The notes beneath the pieces were generated by a model. That model saw only the letters and a list, made by a program, of their open reading frames with translations. It had not been told where the DNA came from and made no database searches. Below, in pieces: positions 12,240-23,989 of a stretch of DNA of 64,000 nucleotides. Numbering within the stretch: position 1 is the stretch's first letter; each line of letters starts with the position of its first letter. Source of the stretch: Pararge aegeria (lineage: Eukaryota; Arthropoda; Insecta; Lepidoptera; Nymphalidae); the NCBI RefSeq assembly GCF_905163445.1, contig NC_053196.1:11309501-11373500 (forward strand), written 5' to 3'. Position numbers and translations under genes: made by a program.

Positions 12240-12900
12240 TACTTGAAAGTTTAAAAGGCTTGTCAGCACGACATCGCTGGTTCAGTGGTAAGCGCTGTCC
12301 TTATAAGTGGGTTGTCCTGGGTTCTATCCCCAAAATATTGGGTTCTACGGAGTGGTACCTACATAGTGTCGCTAGAATAAATGCAAATAAGTTTTTATAT
12401 TAAACTTTACATTAGGAGCAATCCTAATTTATAATTTCTAAAGTTTTCCTACTATGGTCTGTTGGGAGGCTTTGGCCGTGGCAAGATACCACCCTTCGGT
12501 GCGACGTAGAAACCGATTAGGGTGTAGTTTAAATATAACTGCCATACTTCCTAACTGATTAGCCCGCTATCTTCGACTGCATCATCACTTACTACCAGGT
12601 GAGATTGCAGTGAAGGGCTAACTTTTAGTGGAATAAAAAAAAACTGGTCACCCTATGTAGGTACCTACTGTGTTGTGTCAAAAATAGGAAATAAAAAGAA
12701 CTTGTTGTTTACAAGGCTTGTTGAAAACGAGCTTCCTGGTCAAGTGGTGAGTGCTGCGGCTTTATGAGTGGGAAGTCCCGGGTTTGATCTCCTCATATTT
12801 TGGGAATTTATCAATTTTCCCTGGTCTGGTGAGAGTAATCGGCCCTGGCTAGTTACCATCCTTACCATCCGGTTATTTTTACATGTGAGTCATAATAGCC
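12240..12900 (+). repeat. interspersed repeat C, two tandem-like degenerate copies
   Basis: Two related units begin near 12255 (acgacatcgctggttcagtg) and 12725 (acgagcttcctggtcaagtg). Each is followed by a gggttct/gggtttgatc phrase resembling a B box. The first unit runs into the acctggtg/gcgggcta-type body of repeat C. Probably a third tRNA-headed SINE, heavily mutated. Confidence 0.45.
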
Positions 12901-13174
12901 GACAGCTTAACGTGCCCTCTGAGGCATGAGTGTGGACATCACAATTTTCCTGTACCAAAGTTCCTCCGGTCTGTTTGTTATCATCACAGAGTATTTAACA
13001 TATATTGAATACCTACCCGACCACGGGAGTTGAATACTAGGGCATTTAACAATGAATACGCTTGTCACTAGACTATTCAGTTTAAATATTATCTAAAAAT
13101 ATAACCTAAGATACAACAGTTAAAATTATCTGACGATAAAAGATTATAAATAAGTCTGCGCGTATCAAACGCCA

Positions 13175-13278
13175 GCATTAATGTTCATCACACAAACATT
13201 TTCCAGTCGTGGTAATCGAACCCACGGCCTTGGACTCAGATAGCAGAGTCGTTGCCCACTGCATCAATCGGCCGTCAA
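13175..13278 (-). repeat. SINE-A, 5'-head fragment beside the Runx exon
   Basis: An inverted, body-truncated SINE-A: the head with gtggtaatcgaacccacggc and the terminal atcaatcggccgtca. It ends 32 bases before the first base of the exon at 13311, so only about 30 bases of original intron, including the pyrimidine tract, separate SINE and exon. Confidence 0.8.
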
Positions 13279-13310
13279 TATATCTGACTGTCGATTTTTT
13301 CTTGTTCCAG

Positions 13311-14385
13311 GTATAGCACATCAGTTAGCGGGGCTTCCTGGAGGGGAGTGGGGTGCGCTCGCAAGACACTATCCTCCACCTCTGTTACCAACGCATGCGC
13401 ATTTCACACCTCACGTCCTCCCGCCGGCGCATACGCAACACCACGTCCCACCGCCACCTCATGAAACAGGTAAGGAAATAGCTGTCTTCGTTGGACCATC
13501 ATTCTTTGTAAATATCTCCAAATTGCAGTTGCCCGTGACTTTCAGTTTTTAATATCTCCGCAGGTTTTTAACCGTAAATTTTTCCGGGATTAGAAGTATC
13601 CTAAGTTTTAGTCCAGAATGCAAGGTATCTTCGTGCAAAATTCCGCTAAGATCGGTTTAGCTATGAAGCTGCACATAGGTAAATTTTCCAGTACCGAATA
13701 TAGATCAATAAGTACAATCTGGCACAATTTTGCATTTATTATATTAGTTTGGATTTTAAAATAGACCTATGCGAGCTTCTTTATATGGCTGAGGTCTTAC
13801 AAGTAGTTTTAAAGTAAGTCTTACAAGTAGGAAGGTTTAAAACAGAACATGGGAGCGTATCCATAACCTGCTTTACTTTTTGTCGCAGATATAACCTCAG
13901 AGAATCCGGCAACTATGCATCCTCACAGCACTACTAGCCCGGCAAACTCACGGCCTGGTTCTCCACATGATGATGACGATGATATATCTGTGACCGCGTC
14001 AAGCAGTCCACCGCCTGATGACCGTCCGGGAGCTTTCACCTCCGTTACAAGGACAAGAAAACCTCTTCAGCCGCTTCCAGCACCATCAAGTCTTTTCCAC
14101 AGTGCTTTAGCAGCGCAACTATTTCTTAATTCACCTCTTCTGCCAACTCCACCGGCTTGGCTGTATTCACAATTGTATGGCGGATACGATTGGTGGCTCA
14201 GACCGCCTGCGCCACAAGAAGATTCTAATTCAAGTCCAGATAGAGAAGAAGAAGCTGGTTCAACCGCATCAAGTTCAAAGAAAAGACCAGCGTCACCGGA
14301 ATGGACTGACCAGGGAGTCAGAACTCGAAGCAAATCTTTAATGACTTCAGAAAGACGACCCGTTGATGTGTGGCGCCCGTACTAG
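13311..14385 (+). CDS. Runt/RUNX-family transcription factor, last two coding exons
   Basis: RUNX proteins bind DNA with CBF-beta through a Runt domain and recruit the corepressor Groucho through a C-terminal VWRPY motif. Visible exons are 13311-13469 (acceptor ttgttccag, donor gtaagg) and 13889-14385 (acceptor tgtcgcag, stop TAG at 14383-14385). They join in phase as ...PPPHET-D-ITSEN. The first exon encodes a Pro/His-rich stretch (HYPPPLLP, HVLPPAHTQHHV). The second has a DDDDD run, a Ser/Pro-rich region, a hydrophobic-aromatic patch (FLNSPLLPTPPAWLYSQLY) and a basic segment (SSKKRP), and ends exactly in VDVWRPY. Frame and splice phase (2 in, 1 out) are consistent. The Runt domain was not found in 1-13310 and is probably further left. 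Which insect paralogue this is (runt, lozenge, RunxA or RunxB) cannot be decided from the tail. The terminal pentapeptide makes the family call strong. Confidence 0.88.
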
Positions 14386-14603
14386 CGAAACATTTAGTTC
14401 TCGGATAGGAAGTGTTGTATAGTGCTCGGCATCTACCGTCCCAAGTGCAGGCCCGTGAACCTAGAACCCTTGCGTAGAACAAAGTTGGATACGAATTCGA
14501 TATAGTGATAATTGTCGATAGGTGTTTTTACGTTAGTTAAATGAATGTGAATTCCAAATTGTATTTAAATAATTGTTGATTGTATTATAATGCAAGGTCT
14601 GTA

Positions 14604-14609
14604 AATAAA
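14604..14609 (+). terminator. polyadenylation signal of the Runx gene
   Basis: AATAAA lies 219 bases after the Runx stop codon, in an AT-rich 3' UTR; it is the first canonical hexamer downstream. Confidence 0.6.
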
Positions 14610-14639
14610 GTTATCCGAAATTTTTAATGAACTTATTTA

Positions 14640-16136
14640 TCCTTACCTTAAATTTGATTATAACATTAAACGAAAAAAACACTTTTGGTCCTCGATCTTT
14701 TTTATTATTATCATGAGCTTATTCTACTGAGCATATTTGAACTAAGACTTGTATTTACTATTATCAGGTCTCAGGCCAGGACTTGCCATTTTCCAGGAAT
14801 AACTAACAGCTTTCTCTAATGCATGCAGAAAAGATAAAGGTCCAAAGAAAATCTTCCCCTCGCATCCAGCTTCAGTCAAAAGTCGATGTTGGTCACTTAG
14901 TGTAACGAGTTACTTTTCGTTGTCAGAACTTCAACAAATCAAAAAATCGATCAGTACCTCCCAACTGTGAACAAAAAACTGAGATTCGTATCGCACCACG
15001 AGAATACATTATAAAGTGGTCGTCTGTAAACAGAGCCCTCGGATTCGAAACTGCTACCATTTCACAACAACGCACGTCCTCTAACCACTAGAGCTATTAC
15101 AGTTTTAAATGGGTCAGACATAAATAAACGGTATGGAAATTTGTAAAATAAATATTATCGAAATTAAACTTTTGGCAAGCAGTGATGTGAAACAATAAAC
15201 CGGCGTATTGGAGCTCGTTTGATGTCGTGGTGTGAGGATACATTTTTGGATTGCATCCATATTATTCGTGACCGCAGCGAAACGTATGGCCTTTACGTTC
15301 ATAATGAACAAAATAAACGCTGCATACTTTTATTACTGTTTGACTGTTTTAATTAATTTATTACAAATTGAATAATTTCATTATAATTTATTCATTATCG
15401 TTTTAATATAATCTTGAAATAATTATAAATTTGTAATGAGTTGTATCACAGGATATATTATATAAAATATTTACTTTTGTAGATTCCGTGAGACTTGACT
15501 GCAATCTCACCTGGTGTTACGCAATCTAAGACGGTAACGGGCCAACCTGTTAGGGGTATACCAGCTTGAAAACACCTATCCCTTATCCGTTTATATTATA
15601 ATTGTTATTAAAAAAAAGATGTAGGTAAGACAAACAATAAAAAGGTAGGTATATCAAGTAAAGTTTATTTTGTCACTTATGTATTTATAAAATGTTATTT
15701 GTTTCTTGCTATGTTTTATCTGTGTTATTCCGTGTAAGATGATAAGTGCATATAGAATAACTTTTTAAAATTTTATTTAACTTCTCACTATGCTGAATTT
15801 CTATATACGACTTTCTCTTAGGTATAGCAACTTCATAGAGATTCTCTGTTGAATTATAATTCTGATACTATCAACCGCTGTCTGTGATGTAGGAAAACTT
15901 AGTTTTATGACTTTTATGAAATTTAATAAATCAGATTACATATAGTTTATCAAGGATTCTCGACTGAATTATAATTTAGATTCTTTTTTCCATAATCATA
16001 TGATTTAGAAATTGATTTATATTAGGAAGTCAGTCTTATATCAGAAATAGTTTTACAGGATACTTCGGAAACAGTCTTAGTTGATCTTTCCAAGTTAATT
16101 GTATCAGGTAGAAAATGTTTTTCTTCATCTCGTGAC
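14640..16136. other. intergenic spacer, Runx to CP1
   Basis: AT-rich spacer between the convergent Runx (+) and CP1 (-) genes. It holds a repeat C fragment at 15480-15600 (ttgactgcaatctcacctgg). A short minus-strand frame at 15114-15311 has no recognisable domain. Nothing else supported. Confidence 0.5.
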
Positions 16137-16142
16137 TTTATT
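16137..16142 (-). terminator. AATAAA overlapping the CP1 stop codon
   Basis: On the minus strand the CP1 stop TAA (16140-16138) lies inside the hexamer AATAAA, so the usual poly(A) signal sits at the very end of the reading frame. If used, the 3' UTR would be only about 15-30 nt, a compact arrangement. Confidence 0.45.
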
Positions 16143-19100
16143 TAGGGCAAGAGCACGACTGTGTACTTTGACGTTTTCTGTCCACGAAATCCATAAGCCT
16201 TAAAACCCCACTCATAACCTCGTTTGCAGTGGAAATTATGTCTTCTTTAGGCAACAAAAATCTGTACGTCTTGCCCCTTAGTTCGATCATGTAAGAATAG
16301 GGGATGCTTGCGACGGCGTAGCTCCAATCAACGCTTGTCCCAGCTGCATAGTACATAAGGTCCTTAGTGCTGCCCACTTTATAAGTGTGATTACTGGTTT
16401 CGTGGATGGCCTGTGAATTTAATACAGGCTATTTGTATTTATACAAAAATTTTGCATTTATATGTTTGTGTTCGTACAACTCAAAAGTTACCAAATGGAT
16501 TGACTTGAAATTTAAGACAAACTGTTTTATTTTTTTCTAAAAATGTTTTCATAACATTTAAATAACTTCTCGAATGTCATCAGATATAGCCATCGTCTAA
16601 CTAATATCAGAATTATTCAAATACCTTACCTTAGCCATAGCTGTGCCTCCTTCCAATAGTTCCACATAATCAGGGCAAGGGTCTCCCGTATAGCCCCATG
16701 GGAATATGATAACTTCACCGTAGCTATGAAGCGATAGGAATACCTTGAAATTTGTTCCCGATTCAAGTATAACATGCTGGAAAAATAAGACATCTTCAAT
16801 TGGAAATTTACCTCAATTCACTGGTAGGAGTGGGGTATCAAAAATTCCATCGCCTATTTAATTTTTTTTTTCTTTTCAGTATTACCAGAAAATTGTTAAC
16901 TATGTTTTTAGTAGGTGGTGATAGCCTAGTCGCTAGAGCTTTTTCCCTTTCGGTAACCAAGTTCAATCCCCATGGGCATGCACCTCTAACTTTTAGGAGT
17001 TATGTGCGATTTTAATAAAAAAAAATAAAATTGGTATGTTATTTGGTTTAACGCTGAAGGAAAACAAACAAGGAAAACAGATTTCTCCGTAACGTTGAGA
17101 ACGTAACACTGTGAGGAAATCTGCATGCCTGAGAGTTCTCCATAATGTTTTCAAGGGTGTGTAAAGTTTACTAATCGGCATTTGGCCAGCGTGGTGTCCT
17201 AAACCTTTCTCATTCTAGAGAAGAGACCAGTGCCCTAAATAGTGGGCTGGCAATGGTTTTTCATGATTATGATGATGTTGTATTGTTTAAAGTTATAGTA
17301 AAACTTAACTCGGAATTCAATTTAGTTGTATATCTAAAAAAAATTAAAGTATGTAGTATCGCTAAGCCTTAAATTAGGGAATGCTGCTGTCCACTGAGGA
17401 GTTCTGTCCTCTATCTTTACCACAGTTTGGGCAAAATTAAACACATATATTAACCTTTATAGAACAAAAATAATTATTTAAGTCGGTTATAATTTGTCGG
17501 AGTTACGGCGTAGAATCGTTAAACACTCATCCCCTCTCTGTGCTTAATGTCGGGATAAAAAGTATCCTATATTACTTCTAACACTTCCAAGAATATGTGT
17601 ACAAAGTTTCATAAGGATCGGTTAAGTAGTTTTTGCGTGAAAGCGTAACAAACAAACTTACATTGACATTTATAATATTAGTAGGGATAGGGTTTCGTAA
17701 GTTAGATTTGTTTTGGGCGATTCTTTCAATTATTTCAATAAGACCTAATTTTTTAAGAACTTTTTAAGAAAAATAAGAACTAAGTTTTTACCTTTGATTC
17801 GGAAGGCAGATTGACATTAACATTTTACAATCCAAAACATCTTTATGCCATTTGTATTAGATAAATCGGAAACAAAAGGCTAAATCTTACATTAAGGAAA
17901 TCATAAAAAGTGCTAAAATCTTTATTACATCGAGGTACTAAACGTAGTAACCTCGATGTAATAAAGATTTTAGTTTTTTGTTAAACAGACATCATACATT
18001 GTAAGAATTAAAACTATTATTATTATATCCAATAGGATCTATAGAAAATCTAGATATAGAAATTTTTAAAGCCCTCTTACTTTAACAGCCGCTGTTTCCG
18101 GTTCTGAAAATGGCTCAGGTCCCCTAAAAAATATATTGCCGGGGTCTTCCGATGAGCCTTCCTCGCCCTTTTCACCCCAACCGTAACTGCAATAAGTTAT
18201 TAAAACATGTTATATTAACTTTCATACGATCCTTTTAAAAATATAAAAAAAAATCTAAAAGCTATAATCATTATACACGTAGACACACACCTGAAGTTTC
18301 TGTTTAAATCCACACCCACACATTCTCCATAACGAGCTCTGTTTTTACGCCACATACGGTCGTGTGTGTGCGTATACTCATAACCGTCTGGGTTCAGCAC
18401 AGGGAGTATGTACCTAAAACAATGAAAAAACATGTTCATATCAATTGAGCTTTTACTTTAGTTCTAGTTAGTGGACTGGGTATTCGATCTTTTCACCTTT
18501 TGCAGATTGTTGGACTTCATACACCTTTGAGAACCTTATGGAGAATTCTCAGGCGTGCAGGTTACTTCACGATGTTTTCCTTCACCGTCTAAGCAAGTGA
18601 CATTTGAATTGCACGCACATAACTTAGAAAGTCGGTGTTGCATGCTGGGATTCGAACTTAGGCCCCCGAAAGGGATGGGGACAATAGGTTATAACCGCAC
18701 CAATTTGGCTAATTTGCTCTAATTCGAAGATTTACACTAAGGTGGAATTTCAAATACATATGATTGGTGTGGAGTTTAATGATTGAAGACATTATTTAGG
18801 CGTTTTTATTATTAATTTTAATTTATTTATTTACATAAAAGTTTACAAAAAAATACTTTTTGCTAGCATAAGAAAATCACCCAGGTTTGTAATATGCTAA
18901 CGGAGAATTAAGTCTTGGTACGTTATATACAGAACACTATTGCCAGTTTAACATTTTATGTATAAAAATGATCATAAGTGACTTAAAAAGTAGGATTTTT
19001 TTAGTCTCGTCTCGTACATCAGACAGATCGTATCGATCGTTGCATTGCAAAGACTTTCCTAGATTTTCTTTCGTGGATTATAGCAAATGAGGCTTAATGT

Positions 19101-22100
19101 TCATAGAATCATATGTCAGTCAGTAGCCAAATTTCATCAATATTTGTGAACCTTCAAAATATTGGCATTATAATATCAAGTAGAGAAAGTCTTACCAATC
19201 CTTTTTTGTTACTGTTTCTGAAAGCTCGTGGTAGTTTCTGACGAGGTAATTAGCGAGGTAGGTCACCACGGCGGTACTGATCCACTCGCGGGGATGAATT
19301 GAGCCATCTATCCACACGCCTTCGTTCCCACTGTTACCGTTTGATATCTTCAACATCTACTTCATGAAAACAGATTTTTTATTCACCATTTCTGGTTATT
19401 ATCATATATATCAATATTTGATAATAATTGCTAACCACCCACGCTGTTTTCGCGTTTTGTGTAAATTTATGTGGGCTACAAATCGCGAAAGCAGTATTTT
19501 TTTCTTATTCCACTACAAGTTAGCCCTTGACTGTAATCTCACCTGGTGGTAAGTGATGACGCAGTCTAAGATGGCAGCGAGCTTACCTGTTAGGGAGTGT
19601 GTTTAGTCACAACTGTACGCCACATCGCACCGGAACACTAAATCGCTTAGCGGCACGTCACGTCGTTGAGGTGAATAGCCAAGAGCAAAGCCTCCCACCA
19701 TACCAGAGCGTGTTGGGTGCATGCTGTAAAAAACTTCCCTTGTATAAGAGAAGGCCTGAGAGCAGCAGTGAGATATCTTTAGACTAATGATGATCCACAA
19801 TAACGCCATAGGCATCACAGCCAGCCCATTATTTACCCCGTGATGCGAAAGTTTATTCACCGGCCCACTTTAGGGCACAGATCTCTTCCCACAGTGAGAA
19901 GGGTTTGGCCGTATTACACCACGCTGGCCCTGAGCGGATAAGTGGACTATATTGAATCAACATTAAATAATTATATGACTTACCTTCAAGTCCCTACCTT
20001 CAACTGACCGGCCGATTACACTAACTGTACACAAATAAGGAAACCGGGTAGCCAGGTCGTCCATAAATGAATATATCACATCCAAACGATAGTAGCCCTT
20101 CCAATCCATCTTGCGACCTTAAATCAGAATCAATATTTGAAGAATGATATTAATTTCTTGTACAAAATCAATTTATATCAACAATATTTCTACGTTCATT
20201 TTATTATCACCTTATTACAATAATGTTCTATGCGTTTAATTAATTGGTTATGCAATTAAATAATGTGTATCTCTTTTAAATTAAATAATCACGAAGTTAA
20301 TTTGAACTATCATTACAATGTTACGTAAGTTTTAAAATTGTTAAAACCTATCAAGTATGAATTTGCGTAGATTTAACGATAAAAGTTATAATAGCCTCTT
20401 CATTAAATTTTGTACTAGATCATCTACTATCATAGTAACCGATGGACGTCTTCTGGTGGACATGGGTCTATTCTTCATATAGCGTAAAATCATTATATTC
20501 TGCTGCTACAGAGTGTGTATTAACATTATCAACAGCCTTTAAGAGTCGTCTGCTGTACTAAAGGTCATAAGGCTTATGGTCAAACCCTGGCAGGAGAGGT
20601 CCTGCCAGGGTTTGACCATAAACATCACGCTGGGCAGACGGATTGGTAATCACAGAAGATGGTAGTAGTAACATAGAAGATTGCTGTTACATTCTCTAAG
20701 ACATCTCGTACCCGCTGCCCGCGGGTGTCGTACGAGAAGGTCACCACATAATACCAGTGTGTTTTTTTTTCATTGATCAACTTAGAGTAAAACAATAAAC
20801 GACAACTAATTATCTCACCTCGTCTGAAATCACACATGGTTTATGTGACAAGGTATTGTGATAATTTTATTTTGTTTTAATTTTTTTTTTTCATCTTGTT
20901 GGTTAATGACATAGCAGTAATAATAAGCCTGTTTCTAAATTTCATCCAGCTTCTTGCACAGAAATAGATAAAGACAAGAACAAGAAGACAGCCCAGAAAC
21001 ACTTCGACATATACTTCAGTGTATAATATGTTGTGCCAGATATTACCGAATGTTTGTTTAAATATTATTTCAACGAAAGTTTCTACATCTTTGTCGGCTT
21101 TTTGACCTAAAATAAGATATTTTTAGTAGGGGTTTTAAAATCTCTCTCTGATACTTTTGATAATGTTTGTTCGGCTTGTTTGGAGTTACCAACGCTGCGT
21201 TTACCGGCGTTCGCCATTCGAGCATCTTGAGAATCCAACATCTAGAATAGTTAAAATAAATCGTTGATGGTCGTTTGTAAAAAACAAAACTTACGCAATG
21301 CTGAGGTCCTGCTATCTTTAGTGAAGCTGCTCCCTTGTTCTCTTCTTATCATAGGATCTACATCTCCAATTGCTATGGCATACGGTATATCTCTCTCGTG
21401 CAGCATCCCTGCAACTTGGGCGGATCGTGGACCTTCCACCATGATATCCATGGTGCTGAGCTCCTCCTTCCAGATGTTGATTGCTGATAAATATAAGATG
21501 TATTAAAATATATAGCACTATACGGCAACAAGGAGCATTTTATTTCCGTATTTTTAATACCTACTAGTGGTTCTCCGCGATTTCATACACTTCTCACCAC
21601 ACACACCTTCTATTTAGGCACCGAGGATGAACCTCTGCTGGTTTTTCGGTGCTTTATACTAATCATTATGATATGATTGTTTAATTTGATAAATAAATAA
21701 AAAAAAATGTTCAATTTGTCTCATCGATCCCCAATTGCTTGACTCCCAGGCCTTGTAGCGATAGTTTAAATACCTTTTTATATGCCTCAAATATTAAACC
21801 ATAAAATGCAGAACGATTTTTCCTACCCGTTTGACTTAATAAATAAAAGTATGGATCTGGTAGGTGTTGCTCAAATCGTTTGCGTCATACGCAAACACAG
21901 TGTGCAGTTTCTTCTTATTCGACTTGACACACACTGTTCGTCGATCAAGTGTTCGAATAAAGTAACTTTAGAAACTAAAACGTTTTAAGTGGCAGACAAG
22001 AGCAACACTATATTTCCTGTACAGTTATAATGAGCGTATGCAAAATCTTCATCGCTTTAATAATGGGACCTGTGGTAGAGACAGGCAATTTTCTCGATAT

Positions 22101-22925
22101 CAACTGTCTCTTAATACTGAACTCTTGGACACTGAAACCTTGGTTTCCTTTGATGGTGTCTCGTATTGTTAAGTGAGTATCTACATTAGCACAGTGCCTG
22201 AGGCGAACCCAGAACTATACTATTTTACGAGTTGAAAGATATTTGGTTGATATTTATTAACCATCGCTGATATGCTTATCCTTCTGTCTACCCATAGATT
22301 GAACTACTACGCTACTTTTCTCTTATCGGTCCTTCAAATTTCTGTCCTGCGTGCGATCAATCACAGACCGTGCCCGTTTGAGCTACTTTTATGTTTGCTC
22401 TTAAGTATGATGTACCCTTGAAGGATGCAGGTTGGACGCAGCCGTCTGGCATTAGCTTTAGCTTGAGGACGGTAAGAAAGTGAGCTACTTAGAAACTTGA
22501 TTGATTGGGTCGCTCACTCGTCTGTATAGGCGTTTAAGCGAAAAAGCGTAAAAGGTAAGTTTTTAATCTTACGCCCACGGGACATTTGCGCCGTGCGACT
22601 GGCGAAGCGTCTAATATGTGTAACAAATGTATGGGAGCGGCGAGCGACACGGCTACCGGTACATTAATTCACGTTGCTCTAAGTGATTTTTCTTGTGGCA
22701 AGTTACGTTAGCCTTCGGCCTGGGATGGTAGGGGATTTTATTTTTGATGGACGTTGTTAACCCGACTGTCAAATGAAGTAACTCATAATATGATTTTTAT
22801 GAGATATTTTTTATAAAACGTAAAATAAATACCTCCCAAAGTATCGAGTGTTTTAACAAAATACCGTTGAGCGTCATCAGTGAATCTTATTTCCCATACT
22901 TGCGTACTTTTATATGTCGATGCCA
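16138..22925 (-). CDS. CP1: M14A metallocarboxypeptidase zymogen (signal exon not found)
   Basis: A secreted zinc exopeptidase that removes C-terminal residues from peptides, probably digestive. Exons in coding order: 22925-22833, 21483-21295, 20117-19984, 19356-19196, 18413-18291, 18186-18081, 16776-16630, 16410-16138. All junctions keep frame (about 407 codons seen). The first two encode the activation peptide (QVWEIRF, MDIMVEGPRSAQV). The catalytic domain has HPRE for the canonical HxxE zinc pair, RMWRKNRAR, DLNRNF, third ligand H in LHSYGEV, YYAAGTSVDWSY and base E in MIELRG. So H69, E72, R127, N144, R145, H196, Y248 and E270 (CPA numbering) are all present. Pocket residues are G207 and V255, which predict a CPA-like preference for non-polar C-termini. 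The C-terminus is short and Cys-containing (SCSCPK). The exon-2 acceptor (caaag) is weak, but the same one is used by CP3. The signal-peptide exon should lie to the right of 22925. Confidence 0.9.
16915..17280 (+). repeat. SINE-B in CP1 intron
   Basis: Near full length, opposite in strand to CP1. The head has gatagcctagtcgctagag and a caagttcaatccccatg B-box-like segment. The body has gcatgcctgagagttctcc and ccagcgtggtgtcc; the tail is atgattatgatgatg. It lies in the intron between the exons at 18081 and 16776. Confidence 0.75.
17300..17695 (+). repeat. interspersed repeat E
   Basis: Shares with 25187-25575 the phrases agtatcgctaagcctt, tttttgcgtgaaagcgtaac and the terminus acatttataatattagtagg. 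Inverted or partial relatives lie at 28300-28650, 49625-49830, 51470-51570 and 57700-57880. Likely an old non-autonomous or LINE-type element; class not fixed. Confidence 0.55.
17913..17973. repeat. 61-bp perfect foldback element
   Basis: 24-bp perfect arms at 17913-17936 and 17950-17973 (arm begins ctaaaatctttattacatcg) with a 13-base loop. It lies inside the CP1 intron between exons 18081 and 16776. Confidence 0.75.
18505..18715 (-). repeat. SINE-B in CP1 intron
   Basis: Inverted copy: gagaattctcaggcgtgcag, cgatgttttccttcaccg, and a head with gctgggattcgaacttaggc. Confidence 0.75.
19505..19940 (+). repeat. repeat C followed by a SINE-B piece in CP1 intron
   Basis: cttgactgtaatctcacctg, gcagcgagcttacctg and cactaaatcgcttagcggca mark repeat C. 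An inverted SINE-B end follows (caccggcccactttagggca, ttacaccacgctggccc) up to about 19940. Confidence 0.5.
20574..20621. repeat. perfect 22-bp-arm hairpin
   Basis: Arms 20574-20595 and 20600-20621 (ttatggtcaaaccctggcag plus ga, and its exact complement) are separated by only four bases, gagg. The right arm continues into dispersed repeat D (20600-20880), whose relative near 56985-57185 has no left arm. The palindrome therefore looks like a local inverted duplication of the repeat end. Confidence 0.85.
20600..20880 (-). repeat. interspersed repeat D
   Basis: catcacgctgggcagacgg followed by a GC-rich gtacccgctgcccgcgggtg and, after a T-run, ttgatcaacttagagtaaaa and tttatgtgacaaggtat. Related blocks lie at 29452-29728 (last part) and 56985-57185 (first part). 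Class unknown. It lies in the CP1 intron between exons 21295 and 20117. Confidence 0.5.
22390..22720. other. GC-rich unassigned block in CP1 intron
   Basis: A distinctly GC-richer stretch (acgggacatttgcgccgtgc, gagcggcgagcgacacggct) between activation-peptide exons 22833 and 21483. It has no splice-bounded open frame in either strand and no match to the other repeats here. Either an unlisted repeat or intronic regulatory DNA. Confidence 0.3.
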
Positions 22926-23772
22926 CTTTGATTGATTACACAAATTTATTTCTATAAGTTAAGTTAGAATTTTAGTTAGAAATTAGTTTTATAAGTTATT
23001 GAGTTAAATAACATAATTTAACAAGTACTTGAAATTTTCGCAATTCCGAAACCGCATTGTCAAAAAGTGCGTCAACTCTGACGTTGGCATTATTTGTAGT
23101 AATATTTTTTTTTATAATAATTTCTAAGTTTTGATTTAAAAAAATGGTGGAAGCAAAACGGTTTTAATATATTTCTTTAGTTGACCCCAAATATTACGTA
23201 TTGTGGGTGTTTGTGTGTAGCTCATAACGTTCGATGAAACATTATTTTTTTCTTATAACCAAACCAACAAGCAGAAGTTGTAAAACCGAATAGCTTTCAG
23301 GCTTATCTAAAATAGAGATAATTTTAGGTTTAGTTTAGTTCACACAGTTATTCAACCGCGTATTAGCATCAGTAACGCATCGCTTAGCTAAATCCAAAGC
23401 AAACTACAGCGGGCCGTGCAGTAACGAATGTGATTGCTTTCAAGCATTCTATATTATGACGGAGTATCATATTTCAGCATTAGTTTAACCTAATCCAACA
23501 ACATTTCTCTATTCGTAAATTTGCTTTATATTCGAACACGGGCGACCATATTTGAACATCTACCCGCATTTTTCCATCAAGCTTCCTCTCTCATAAGGTT
23601 TGCAGAGCTTAGACCATTGGTAAATGCCAGGTGATGCCAAAAACGTACAACAATTCTTAGTTAACAAATCACTTTGGGGCTAGATGTCGATGTGATTGTC
23701 ATAGTGTTAAAATTTTAAATTGTAAATTATAATTTAAATACTAAAGAAGAAAGTTGTGTTTATTTTCACTGA

Positions 23773-23792
23773 CCCCCCCCCCCCCCCCCCCC
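23773..23792 (+). repeat. homopolymer: 20 consecutive C
   Basis: A run of 20 cytosines (G on the minus strand) in otherwise AT-rich DNA. Such tracts are rare in this window, slip readily and can form i-motif or G-quadruplex structures. The exact length may be a sequencing artefact. Confidence 0.8.
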
Positions 23793-23989
23793 TCATTAGT
23801 ATATGTATTTAGTATAATTTATTTAGTGTTTGTATCTATTAAATATATACACATACATTGTCTCACGTACACAACAAGAGGGGGTAGATTACAATCGAGT
23901 AGTCTTGTGACGGACAAGGATTGGACGTACTCGTGACTGCGTAGAAGTCAGCCAGTGAATTGTAAGTACTGCCGGCCGTTACATTGATC

